DNA of 64,000 bases from Pleomorphovibrio marinus (GTDB lineage Bacteria > Bacteroidota > Bacteroidia > Cytophagales > Cyclobacteriaceae). Positions within the stretch are counted from its first letter, which is position 1; every line of letters starts with the position of its first letter. The translations under genes were made by a program, and so were the position numbers. Below the pieces are notes generated by a model. The model ran no database searches. It was not told the origin of the DNA and worked only from the letters and a program-made list of their open reading frames with translations. Below are positions 9,548 to 17,124 of this stretch, one piece after another. Location: NCBI RefSeq assembly GCF_003347495.1, contig NZ_QCXY01000002.1:496001-560000 (forward strand), read 5' to 3'.

Positions 9548-10351
9548 TTAATAAAGGTCATAGCGTTGACTCCGGATGGTAGTCCCGGCATTGATTCCCT
9601 TAGCGGCTAGGATGAGATTTTCGGGAAGCCCCAGCCAAACATTGGACACGCCTGCTTTTAGGGCGGTGAAGGCATTGTCAAGCTTTGGTATCATTCCTGA
9701 ATGAATCACTTTTTCTTTTTTGAGTTCTTCGTAGATGTCTTCATTTATGAGAGGTACCAGGCTGTCTTCTTTTTTTTCATCCATTAATACACCGGATCTG
9801 TCAAAGCAAAAATACAAATTCACCTGGTGGGCTTTTTGAGCAAGACTTGTGGCAACAGAGGAGGCTATAGTATCCGCATTGGTATTTAGCAATTGCCCAT
9901 TTCCGTCATGGGTTATGGCACAAATTGCCGGCGAAACCTTCTGGGTCAGTAAGCCCACCAATAAATCGGTATTCACTGAAATCACATCTCCTACAAAACC
10001 ATAGTCAATCTCACGAACGGGGCGCTTCTGTGAGAGGATAAGGTTTCCGTCCGCACCGGTTAGCCCGATTGCAGCCTGCCCAAAAGCCTGGAGTTGGGCC
10101 ACAAGGTTTTTGTTGATAAGCCCTGCGTATACCATGGTGACTAAGTCCAGGGTCTCCTTGTCGGTAATACGCCGGCCATCTACCATTTTCGGGACAATAC
10201 CCATACTCTGGCCTATCCTAGAAGCCAAAACCCCACCTCCATGAATCAATATTTTATTTCCTGGAAATCCAGAGAAAGCTTTCAAAAATGCCATGGATTT
10301 CTCAGGATGATCGATAACGTTTCCACCAATTTTAATCACATTGATCTCCAT
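9548..10351 (-). CDS. argB: Acetylglutamate kinase (acylglutamate kinase)
   Basis: 267-residue member of the amino-acid kinase family that phosphorylates the gamma-carboxyl of N-acetylglutamate. The N-terminal phosphate-binding KIGGNVID (residues 7-14) and LIHGGG (about 35-40) and the C-terminal LNTNADTIASSVATSL (substrate/nucleotide site) are all present. It lacks the N-terminal helix that in other phyla makes ArgB hexameric and sensitive to arginine feedback, so feedback by arginine at this step is not suggested by the sequence. It sits 18 bases downstream of argF' and 20 bases upstream of the deacetylase. If the pathway uses succinylated intermediates, as reported for Bacteroides fragilis, the true substrate would be N-succinylglutamate. 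Confidence 0.93.
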   Translation of the reverse strand: MEINVIKIGGNVIDHPEKSMAFLKAFSGFPGNKILIHGGGVLASRIGQSMGIVPKMVDGRRITDKETLDLVTMVYAGLINKNLVAQLQAFGQAAIGLTGADGNLILSQKRPVREIDYGFVGDVISVNTDLLVGLLTQKVSPAICAITHDGNGQLLNTNADTIASSVATSLAQKAHQVNLYFCFDRSGVLMDEKKEDSLVPLINEDIYEELKKEKVIHSGMIPKLDNAFTALKAGVSNVWLGLPENLILAAKGINAGTTIRSQRYDLY

Positions 10352-10369
10352 ATAGATGAGATTTAGGGG

Positions 10370-11314
10370 TTAGGATAAGATTTTATCCAAAACAGCTTGG
10401 GCTGCAAAGATCCTGTTTTTTGCTTGCTGCTGTACAAGGCTCCTTTCGCTGTCCAGTATCTCATCGCTAAGCTCCAAATTACGCCTCACTGGAAGACAAT
10501 GCATTACCTTTGCCGAGGGGTTGTTTTTGAGTTTTTCGGCAGTAAGAAGCCAGGGCTCATCCACCTGTATGATTTTGCCATAGCTCTGAAAGGCGCTCCA
10601 GTTTTTCACATAAACAAAATCCGCCTCTTCTAAAGCCTTTTCCTGATCGTATTCTATTGCGGCTCCTTTTGTAAAATTTTCGTCCAGCTCGTAGCCATGG
10701 GGATGGGTGATGGTGAGCTCATGACCACAACCTAACGCCCATTCTGAAAAGGAATTGGCAACCGCATGTGGAATTGCCTTGATATGAGGAGCCCATGTGA
10801 GCACCACTTTGGGCTTTTTCTTTCCCTGTAGGTTTTCCTTTATTGTCACCATGTCGGCTAGGCTTTGTAAGGGGTGTCTTACTGCACTTTCCAAACTCAC
10901 TACGGGCACCTGGGCGTATTTGATGAATTGATGGAGGGTAAAGTCATCCATATCCTCCATTTTATTGGATAGTGTGGGAAAAGCCCGAATGGCCAAAAGG
11001 TCAAAATAACTCCCCAAAACAGCAGCAGCATCCTTGATGTGCTCCACCGTGTTTTTGTTCATGATTTCCCCATCCCTCATTTCTAGTGCCCAAGTTTCCT
11101 TGTCCATATTGAGCACTACAGGCTCTATGCCAAGGTTGGAGGCCGCTATTTGGGTGCTTACTCTTGTCCTTAAGCTGGGATTTAGAAAAATTAAGCCAAT
11201 TCGCTTGCCCTTTCCTTTTTCTTGTTGGATCAGTGGACTGGATTTAAACCGAATAGCACTTTCTATCAATTCCTCAGCTAAGTTCCTTTCTTCAAATTTT
11301 ATGAATTGCTTCAT
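10370..11314 (-). CDS. argF': N-acylornithine carbamoyltransferase
   Basis: 314-residue transcarbamylase that carbamoylates N-acetyl- or N-succinyl-ornithine. The carbamoyl-phosphate loop is NPSLRTR (residues 45-51), where ordinary ornithine transcarbamylases have STRTR; this and HCLPVRRN near residue 275 place it with the AOTCase/SOTCase group of Xanthomonas and Bacteroides. Residue 90, the position I align with the specificity residue (Glu92 in the Xanthomonas acetylornithine enzyme, Pro90 in the B. fragilis succinylornithine enzyme), is Val within NTVEH, so the acyl group cannot be read off. Its ATG directly abuts the stop codon of argD (11315-11317). Pathway role: gives acyl-citrulline for the deacylase two genes downstream. 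Confidence 0.92.
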   Translation of the reverse strand: MKQFIKFEERNLAEELIESAIRFKSSPLIQQEKGKGKRIGLIFLNPSLRTRVSTQIAASNLGIEPVVLNMDKETWALEMRDGEIMNKNTVEHIKDAAAVLGSYFDLLAIRAFPTLSNKMEDMDDFTLHQFIKYAQVPVVSLESAVRHPLQSLADMVTIKENLQGKKKPKVVLTWAPHIKAIPHAVANSFSEWALGCGHELTITHPHGYELDENFTKGAAIEYDQEKALEEADFVYVKNWSAFQSYGKIIQVDEPWLLTAEKLKNNPSAKVMHCLPVRRNLELSDEILDSERSLVQQQAKNRIFAAQAVLDKILS

Positions 11315-12478
11315 TTAATTATTTAAGTTGGTGGTTGCTCCCTCCTTGGCAGCAATAGTGCTTTCAAGGCAGTTTAAGAATAAATGTAAGGCTTTTCTTT
11401 CAATTGTTAAGGGTGGCAACAAACGTATCGTGTTTTTGCCAGCAGAACTACCTGTAAAGATATGATGCTGTTGGATCAATGTCTTTCTAATAGGAGCTGC
11501 TTCTGAGTAAAAATCTATACCGATCATAAGTCCCTTTCCCCGTACTTCCTGAATCCCTTCGGTTTTTTTTAAGGTAGGAATGAGCCATTCCCCCTGCTGT
11601 AGGGCATTGTCCATCAGGTTTTCCTGTTCTATCACCTCCAATACTGCCAGTCCTGCTGCACAGGCCAAATGATTCCCCCCAAAGGTTGTGCCCAGCAGGC
11701 CATGCTTAGCCTGGATATCCGGATGAACCAGTACCCCACCAATGGGAAACCCATTGCCCATTCCTTTGGCTACAGTGATCAAGTCCGGCTTTATGCCTTC
11801 CACCCATTGATGAGCAAAGAACTTTCCAGTTCTGCCGTACCCGGACTGCACCTCGTCGAGGATGAGTTTTGTTCCATATTTTTTGGCTAGGGCACTTAAT
11901 TCCCGGAGAAATTCGGCATCGGGAACCCTGATACCATTTACCCCTTGAATTCCTTCTATTATTATGGCTGCGATCTCCTTTTCCTTGAGGGTTGACTCTA
12001 CAGTATCAAGCTGATTGATAGGCAACAGGTATACTTCATGCCCAGCATTAAAGGGAGCGATGATGTTTGGGTTGTCTGTGATGGCCACTGCACCAGAGCT
12101 TCTGCCGTGAAACGCACCCTTGAAAGCGATTACTCCTGCTCTTCCAGTGGCAAAAGAAGCTAATTTTAGTGCGTTTTCATTGGCCTCAGCACCCGAATTG
12201 CACAAAAACAGGTCATAAGAAGGATACCCGGATAGCACACCAAGCTTTTTAGCAAGAGCTTTCTGAATGGGAATTTGCACCGAGTTGGAGTAAAACGCCA
12301 AGTCCGATAATTGCTCTTGAATGCGATTAACAAATTTAGGATGAGAGTGCCCTATGGAAATTACCGCATGCCCCCCATAAAGGTCCAAATATTCGGTGCC
12401 CTCCTTGTCCCAAAGCTTCGCTCCGGAACCTTTGACAGGGGTAATGTCCATTAAAGGGTATACATCGAATGGCTTCAT
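11315..12478 (-). CDS. argD: Acetylornithine aminotransferase
   Basis: 387-residue class-III PLP aminotransferase that turns N-acyl-glutamate semialdehyde into N-acylornithine with glutamate as donor. Visible motifs: YLDLYGGHAVISIGH near residue 30, the phosphate-binding SGAEANENALKLA (about 95), the aspartate of LILDEVQSGYGRTGK (about 205-220) that contacts the PLP ring nitrogen, and the Schiff-base lysine in VAKGMGNGFPIGG (about 236-248). Length and order match the ArgD/LysJ family. The gene is 12 bases downstream of argC and abuts argF'. Some ArgD enzymes also serve lysine synthesis; nothing here speaks for or against that second role. Confidence 0.95.
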   Translation of the reverse strand: MKPFDVYPLMDITPVKGSGAKLWDKEGTEYLDLYGGHAVISIGHSHPKFVNRIQEQLSDLAFYSNSVQIPIQKALAKKLGVLSGYPSYDLFLCNSGAEANENALKLASFATGRAGVIAFKGAFHGRSSGAVAITDNPNIIAPFNAGHEVYLLPINQLDTVESTLKEKEIAAIIIEGIQGVNGIRVPDAEFLRELSALAKKYGTKLILDEVQSGYGRTGKFFAHQWVEGIKPDLITVAKGMGNGFPIGGVLVHPDIQAKHGLLGTTFGGNHLACAAGLAVLEVIEQENLMDNALQQGEWLIPTLKKTEGIQEVRGKGLMIGIDFYSEAAPIRKTLIQQHHIFTGSSAGKNTIRLLPPLTIERKALHLFLNCLESTIAAKEGATTNLNN

Positions 12479-12490
12479 GCTTTTCCTGTG

Positions 12491-13459
12491 TTAAAATCCA
12501 ATACTTTTAAGTTTCAAGCCAATGGTTTCATCTAGCCCAAAGGCCAGGTTGAAATTTTGAACGGCTTGTCCAGAGGCTCCTTTCAATAGGTTGTCTATTG
12601 CACTATAAATGACTAATTGGTCAGCTTCCTTTTTTAAGTGAATCAGGCATTTATTGGTGTTGACTATTTGTTTGAGGTCTATGTCCCCTTCCGATACAAT
12701 GGTAAAAGGATGCTCCTCATAGAACGTTTTATAAGCTTCAATGGCTTTTGACAGTTCACCCAAATAAGGGAAGTAGGCAGTAATCCATATACCACGGGGA
12801 AAATTCCCTCTATAAGGGACAAAAAGTATTTCATTTTGAAACTTCTCATCCACCTGACCAAAAGTTTGTTTGATTTCTTTAAGGTGTTGGTGGTTGAAAA
12901 GCTTATAGACGGAGATATTGTTATTTCTGTAACTAAAATGGGAAGTTTCTGCCAGTTTTTTCCCGGCACCCGTACTTCCTGTAATGCCAGTGACATGAAT
13001 GGTATGGTTTACCCAGCCTTTTGCAATGGATGGAAGTAAGGCTAACTGTATGGCAGTTGCGAAGCAGCCTGGGTTGGCGATTCTCTTAGCACTTCGTATT
13101 TCTGTTTTTTTTACCTCCGGTAAACCATAAATAAATCCCTCTGATTCATCCCTGTAATCTGTAGAAAGATCGATTATTACTGTATCCTCATGGAAGGAAT
13201 GCTGGTTCACAAAAGATTTGGTCTCCCCGTGAGGCAGGCACAAAAACACAGCATTTAAGTTTTTGCATAAAATTTGATCGGTGAATACCAAGTCTTTTTC
13301 TCCGATAAGATCGGGATGTACTTCCTCTAGTTTTTTGCCTTTTTGACTGTTGCTGTGTATGCAAGTGATTTCTACCTCCGGATGGTGCATAAGCAGGCGA
13401 AGTAGCTCCCCACCTGTGTATCCGGCTGCGCCAATCACTGCAGTTTTTAGTTTACTCAT
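12491..13459 (-). CDS. argC: N-acetyl-gamma-glutamyl-phosphate reductase
   Basis: 322-residue NADPH-dependent reductase that makes N-acylglutamate semialdehyde from the acylglutamyl phosphate produced by ArgB. The dinucleotide fold opens with GAAGYTGGELLRLL (residues 10-23), and the catalytic cysteine is Cys132 in NPGCFATA. LPHGET (about 75-80) and STDYR (about 99-103) are family landmarks. Its start overlaps the last eight bases of argG (13452-13459), which suggests translational coupling, and argD follows after 12 bases. The gene is intact and of normal length. Confidence 0.95.
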   Translation of the reverse strand: MSKLKTAVIGAAGYTGGELLRLLMHHPEVEITCIHSNSQKGKKLEEVHPDLIGEKDLVFTDQILCKNLNAVFLCLPHGETKSFVNQHSFHEDTVIIDLSTDYRDESEGFIYGLPEVKKTEIRSAKRIANPGCFATAIQLALLPSIAKGWVNHTIHVTGITGSTGAGKKLAETSHFSYRNNNISVYKLFNHQHLKEIKQTFGQVDEKFQNEILFVPYRGNFPRGIWITAYFPYLGELSKAIEAYKTFYEEHPFTIVSEGDIDLKQIVNTNKCLIHLKKEADQLVIYSAIDNLLKGASGQAVQNFNLAFGLDETIGLKLKSIGF

Positions 13460-14651
13460 GATTTTGGGGTTGGTTCACTTTATGGAAAATTGCGGTTTGG
13501 TTTCCCAATATTTTTGTAAATCCCTTTACGTCCTCAGCGGTGTATCCCTTGTTCATTTCGCCATAGCTGCCAAATTTTGCCGACATAAGGTCGTTAGGGG
13601 AAGAGATGCCGATAAGTTGGAACCTGTAGGGGTGCAAAGCTACTTTTACCTCTCCGTTCACGTATGTCTGGGTGGAGCTTAAAAAGGCTTCCATGTTCCT
13701 CATCACAGGATCCAAGTAATGTCCCTCGTGGAGGTGATTACCGTAAAACTCTGCCATTTGGTTTTTCCAGAAAGCCTGCCATTTGGTAAGGGTGTGCTTT
13801 TCCAGCAATTGGTGGGACTTAATTATGATTAAGGGTGCAGCAGCCTCAAAGCCCACTCTGCCCTTAATGCCGATGATGGTGTCCCCTACGTGTATATCCC
13901 TTCCTATGCCATAGGGTGCGGCGATTTCCTGTACCTTGAGAATAGCGGATACAGGGTTTTCAAAGGTCTCGCTGTCAACCTTTTTTAATTCTCCTTGCTG
14001 GAAGCCCAGGGAAATGGTTTTACTGTCTTTGGCAGTGACTTGTGTGGGGTAAGCGTCTTCCGGCAAGGAATTTTCTGAAGTCAGGGTTTCCTTTCCCCCT
14101 ACAGATGTTCCCCATATCCCCTTGTTGATGGAGTATGCTGCCTTTTCAAAATTCATGGTTACCCCATGTTTTTTGAGATAGTCAATTTCCTGCTCACGGC
14201 TAAGCTTAAGATCCCGTATAGGGGTGATGATTTCAGCCTCTGGCAATATGGTCTGAAAGATCATGTCAAACCTAACCTGGTCATTTCCCGCTCCGGTACT
14301 CCCATGTGCCACGGCTTTGGCCCCTATTTTTTTGGCGTACTCTGCCAGGGATTTGGCCTGTAGGATCCTTTCTGCACTTACAGACAATGGGTACGTTTGG
14401 TTTTTCAATACGTTCCCAAAGATGAGGTATTTTATCACCTCCCTATAATAGGTGTCGGTAACATCCAGAACTTGGAAGGATGCCACTCCCAGTTGCCGTG
14501 CTCTGTCTTCGGTTTGGGCAAGTTCTTCTTTCGAAAAACCCCCTGTGTTTACCAAGACGGCATGTACCTCAAACCCTTTGTCTTTTGAAAGATGGATGGC
14601 ACAAAAAGTGGTATCAAGGCCACCACTGTATGCTAAAACTACTTTTTTCAT
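13452..14651 (-). CDS. argG: Argininosuccinate synthase
   Basis: Joins citrulline and aspartate using ATP. The ATP-pyrophosphatase P-loop AYSGGLDTT lies at residues 6-14, and AHGSTGAGNDQVRF is near 115. I place the start at 14651 (MKKVVLAYSGG, 399 residues): an in-frame ATG at 14681 exists, but the ten residues it would add are encoded by the adjacent intergenic repeat and have no counterpart in the family. No strong Shine-Dalgarno is seen; the upstream bases GAAAAGAAAATATAAAC are A-rich, as is usual for Bacteroidota starts. The repeat array separates argG from the GNAT gene by 608 bases, so argG may have its own promoter or depend on read-through. Confidence 0.96.
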   Translation of the reverse strand: MKKVVLAYSGGLDTTFCAIHLSKDKGFEVHAVLVNTGGFSKEELAQTEDRARQLGVASFQVLDVTDTYYREVIKYLIFGNVLKNQTYPLSVSAERILQAKSLAEYAKKIGAKAVAHGSTGAGNDQVRFDMIFQTILPEAEIITPIRDLKLSREQEIDYLKKHGVTMNFEKAAYSINKGIWGTSVGGKETLTSENSLPEDAYPTQVTAKDSKTISLGFQQGELKKVDSETFENPVSAILKVQEIAAPYGIGRDIHVGDTIIGIKGRVGFEAAAPLIIIKSHQLLEKHTLTKWQAFWKNQMAEFYGNHLHEGHYLDPVMRNMEAFLSSTQTYVNGEVKVALHPYRFQLIGISSPNDLMSAKFGSYGEMNKGYTAEDVKGFTKILGNQTAIFHKVNQPQNHE

Positions 14652-14739
14652 GTGTTTATATTTTCTTTTCAACGGCCACATGGAATCTCGCCATGATAAT
14701 CATCCCACTGTGTGTCGCTTGCGTCATGCTCGATTTCAT
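14652..14739 (-). repeat. Intergenic repeat, copy A (next to argG)
   Basis: First of four degenerate tandem copies. On the minus strand it begins ATGAAATCGAGC and ends GAAAAGAAAATATAAAC, immediately before the argG ATG. It lacks the inner CCCCGAA/TTCGGGG palindrome present in the other copies (about 24 bases deleted, frame kept), leaving a 28-codon open frame (MKSSMTQATHSG...VEKKI) whose TAA ends three bases before argG. Confidence 0.85.
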
Positions 14740-14911
14740 ATGTTTATAATTTCTTTTCAGCGGTCATATAGCCTGCCCCTGCCTGCCCCGAACTTGATTC
14801 GGGGAACTTGTTTCGGGGGAATCTCGCAACGCCCCGATAGCTATACGGGGCATCCCAGTGTGTGATGTGCTCGTCATGCCCTGACTGCCGTCAGGACAGG
14901 CTCGATTTCAT
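14740..14911 (-). repeat. Intergenic repeat, copy B
   Basis: Same boundaries as copy A: ATGAAATCGAGC at 14911 and GAAAAGAAATTATAAAC at the other end. It carries extra nested palindromes: CCTGAC-tgcc-GTCAGG, CCCCGATAGCTATACGGGG and a CCCCGAA/TTCGGGG type stem. The palindrome insertions interrupt the small open frame seen in copy A and in the copy at 50744-50855. Confidence 0.85.
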
Positions 14912-15049
14912 ATGTTTATAATTTCTTTTCAGTGGTCATATAGCCTGCCCCGAACTCGTTTCGGGGGAATCTTCGCATGTTTTATAATCATCCCTCCGTG
15001 TGAGGTTCTCCTCATGCCCTGACTGCCGTCAGGACAGGCTCGATTTCAT
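14912..15049 (-). repeat. Intergenic repeat, copy C
   Basis: Third tandem copy, again from ATGAAATCGAGC (15049) to GAAAAGAAATTATAAAC. Contains CCTGACTGCCGTCAGG and the CCCCGAACTCGTTTCGGGG stem. A one-base insertion (GCGAAG for GCGAG) breaks the frame that the sigma-gene copy keeps open. Confidence 0.85.
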
Positions 15050-15213
15050 GTGTTTATAATTGTCTATTTTTGGTCAGATAGCCTGCCCCGTCCCGATAGC
15101 TATCGGGATCGGGGGACTCGTTTCGGGAGCCTGCCCCGGACTCGTTTCGGGGGAATCTCGCATGATTATTTTCAAACCTCCGTATGAGGTTTACCTCTTG
15201 CTCGATTTTTTGA
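15050..15213 (-). repeat. Intergenic repeat, copy D (most degenerate)
   Basis: Fourth copy, with a perfect TCCCGATAGCTATCGGGA palindrome and two versions of the CCGGACTCG/TTCGGGG stem. Its outer end has lost the ATG (AAAAATCGAGC in place of ATGAAATCGAGC), and the end next to copy C is diverged (AATTATAAACAC). Between it and the GNAT stop lie about 45 bases without further features. Confidence 0.75.
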
Positions 15214-15258
15214 TGTTAAGGACGGTTATGCCCTGGTTAGGGCAATGAAAACAAATGG

Positions 15259-15951
15259 TTATGAATTTACTTTTTCCTTTTTTTCTTCCTCAGACGATTT
15301 CGGCTTCCCCAAATTTAAGAACATCGCTTTTTTTATTTTAACCAGGCGGATGAAGATTTGAATATTTTTCCTGAAATCTTCGACCAGTTTCTTTTGCTTA
15401 CTTTTCTTTTTGGTCTTAGGCTCATACAGCATGGCAGTGCAGAGGCAGTTCTGCCTGTTTTTGCTCATCAGGATTTGGTAGTTCACGCAACTTTGGCAAC
15501 CTCTCCAAAAATCCTCATCCGTGGTGAGGTCATTGTAGGATACGGGATAATACCCCAGTTCCGAATTGATTTTCATCACTGCTGCACCCGTGGTAAGGCC
15601 AAAAATTTTGGACTCCGGATATTTTTTCCTGCTCAATTTGAACACTTCCCGCTTTATTTCCCGCGCTAACCCACACTTTCTAAATTCCGGTGAGACGATT
15701 AAGCCAGAGTTGGCCACAAATTTTCCATGCCCCCAGGCTTCTATATAGCAAAATCCCGCCCAGGTACCATCTGGAGTAAGGGCAATGACAGCCTTGCCTT
15801 CTGTCATTTTGGTTTTGATATATTCAGGGGAACGTTTTGCAATGCCCGTGCCCCTTGCCTGTGCAGACCGTTCCATTTCAGCAGTAATAGTTTCTGCGTA
15901 ATCATGGTGCTGTTCCCCAGCGGCTTTTATGATGAATTTTTGGTTAGTCAT
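15259..15951 (-). CDS. GNAT acyltransferase of the arginine cluster
   Basis: 230 residues with a GNAT acetyltransferase core (residues about 5-145; the acyl-CoA loop region is VSPEFRKCGLAREIKRE, residues 86-102). By position, first in the arginine cluster, it is the best candidate for the N-acylglutamate synthase (ArgA function), since no argJ or classical argA is present. Acetyl- versus succinyl-CoA use cannot be told. After the core comes a cysteine cluster CxxC-N13-CxC (Cys152, Cys155, Cys169, Cys171) and a very Lys/Glu-rich tail (residues 178-230). The cysteines look like a metal site, which is unusual for GNAT enzymes. Identification as glutamate acyltransferase is inference from context. 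Confidence 0.75.
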   Translation of the reverse strand: MTNQKFIIKAAGEQHHDYAETITAEMERSAQARGTGIAKRSPEYIKTKMTEGKAVIALTPDGTWAGFCYIEAWGHGKFVANSGLIVSPEFRKCGLAREIKREVFKLSRKKYPESKIFGLTTGAAVMKINSELGYYPVSYNDLTTDEDFWRGCQSCVNYQILMSKNRQNCLCTAMLYEPKTKKKSKQKKLVEDFRKNIQIFIRLVKIKKAMFLNLGKPKSSEEEKKEKVNS

Positions 15952-16084
15952 TTAAATGGATCAATTTGGGCATGTCCTTTTCTGCACCCACAAGGTTCAT
16001 GCTAAGGAGTAACCCGACAAGACTTGGTAATAAGAAATTTAATGGGGCGATATGGGCATCTCCGTAAGACACCTTGAAACATTG

Positions 16085-16160
16085 CAGGGCTAAGCCCTGA
16101 AAACAGACCTAAAAGTTTTCAGCGGGAATAATAGAAGTGTAAGACTTCTACTTGAAGTCT
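16085..16160 (-). promoter_or_regulatory. Structured leader upstream of the arginine cluster
   Basis: In the 424 bases between the GNAT start and tonB, four perfect hairpins overlap: CAGGGCT/AGCCCTG (16085-16099), CTGAAAAC/GTTTTCAG (16097-16122), TAGAAGT/ACTTCTA (16132-16150) and AGACTTC/GAAGTCT (16142-16160). The last two share bases and cannot form together, like an attenuator's alternative folds; the first two also overlap. An open frame of 54 codons without an early ATG (15944-16108) ends eight bases inside the GNAT start. No arginine codons stand out in it. Function as an attenuator is inference. Confidence 0.45.
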
Positions 16161-16215
16161 CAAAATTTTCTATGGATCCTATTTGAGATAGCTGTTTCAT
16201 TATTGTTTCGTCTTA

Positions 16216-16246
16216 CAAATATTCGATTATTTGTAGAAATATGCAA
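16216..16246 (-). promoter_or_regulatory. Candidate promoter of the arginine cluster
   Basis: On the minus strand TTG (16244-16246), 20 bases, then AATATTTG (16216-16223), one mismatch from the Bacteroidota -7 element TAnnTTTG. A transcript from here would start near 16209 and carry a leader of about 260 bases containing all four hairpins. Confidence 0.5.
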
Positions 16247-16327
16247 GGCTTGAATGAAATTAGTGTTTACTACGGTTTATAGAAACACTTAGTTGGGGAG
16301 TTAGTGAGAGAAAAAGGGAAAAAAGAA

Positions 16328-16353
16328 AAGCCATGGAAAAGTTTCCATGGCTT
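16328..16353 (-). terminator. Intrinsic terminator after tonB
   Basis: AAGCCATGGAAA / TTTCCATGGCTT form a 10-12 base-pair stem; on the minus strand it is followed by TCTTTTTTCCC. It lies 22 bases beyond the tonB stop and closes the long minus-strand run that begins at tatA. Confidence 0.8.
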
Positions 16354-16375
16354 CAAAATATTTTCAAGTTTGCAA

Positions 16376-17050
16376 TTAGCTTAACTTAAATCGAATAGGT
16401 AATCTCATTTTTACCCTTACAGGCTTACCTCTTTGCCTTCCAGGCTCCCATGGAGGTGCTTCTCTTACCACTCTCATGGCTTCTTCATCACATCCTCCTC
16501 CGATACCTCTTAGTACGTCCACATCTTGGATAGATCCGTCAGTGTTCACAACAAACACCACGTAAACAGTACCTTCTATACCCATTCTTCGTGCTTGAGT
16601 GGGATATTTCAAGTTTTTCTGTAGGTATTTGTTCCATCCTTCCATTCCTCCTGGAGGGGTAGGCATATTTTCCACCACGTCAAAGATTTCATCCGCTTTT
16701 TCCTCTACAGGGGCATCAGAGATTTCTACTTCTTTGATTACAGTTTCTTCCTTAACATCCACATCGAAATTCACCTCGATTTTTTCTTCGATTTCCACTT
16801 CATCGGGAATCTCCTTAATTTCTGGTTGTTCGATTGGTGGGGGTGGTGGAGGTGGTTGCTCCGTAATCGGAATATCTAATAATTCCTCAAAATCATCGTC
16901 AATTGAACCCAGATCCTTTAATAAGCCATCATTGTAGGACTTATATTCAAAGGCAAAAAGGACCAATCCGACGCTGAGCAATAGGCCAAGATTCAGGAAC
17001 ATTCCCGTCTTCTTGGACAAATCTGCTTTTGGTGTCTTTTTGGCTTCCAT
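16376..17050 (-). CDS. TonB family energy transducer
   Basis: 224 residues. A single membrane segment (about residues 17-36, MFLNLGLLLSVGLVLFAFEY) anchors it in the inner membrane. A periplasmic stretch with EQPPPPPPPIEQPEIKEIP (about 64-82) and acidic repeats spans the periplasm. The C-terminal TonB domain (about 140-224) shows YPTQARRMGIEGTVYVVF and the closing PVRVKMRLPIRFKL. Such proteins pass proton-motive energy to TonB-dependent outer-membrane transporters such as SusC types. ExbB/ExbD genes are not in the window. It has its own promoter-like element upstream and a strong terminator downstream. Which transporter it serves is unknown. Confidence 0.92.
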   Translation of the reverse strand: MEAKKTPKADLSKKTGMFLNLGLLLSVGLVLFAFEYKSYNDGLLKDLGSIDDDFEELLDIPITEQPPPPPPPIEQPEIKEIPDEVEIEEKIEVNFDVDVKEETVIKEVEISDAPVEEKADEIFDVVENMPTPPGGMEGWNKYLQKNLKYPTQARRMGIEGTVYVVFVVNTDGSIQDVDVLRGIGGGCDEEAMRVVREAPPWEPGRQRGKPVRVKMRLPIRFKLS

Positions 17051-17081
17051 GATTTAAATTTTATCTGTATGGTTGTTAAAT

Positions 17082-17113
17082 TAAATTTACTAAACAGAAT
17101 TCAAGTCTAACAA
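17082..17113 (-). promoter_or_regulatory. Candidate tonB promoter
   Basis: Minus strand: TTG (17111-17113), 21 bases, TAAATTTA (17082-17089), one mismatch from TAnnTTTG. It lies 32 bases upstream of the tonB ATG, in the 74-base gap after the VanZ-like gene. Confidence 0.5.
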
Positions 17114-17124
17114 TTATTTTTTAC

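Noticed and set aside
14652-14681. Longer start for argG at 14681
   Set aside because: The extra residues come from the intergenic repeat and have no counterpart in the family.
14652-15213. Tandem repeats as a CRISPR array
   Set aside because: Units are 88-172 bases, joined without unique spacers of even length, and no cas genes are near.
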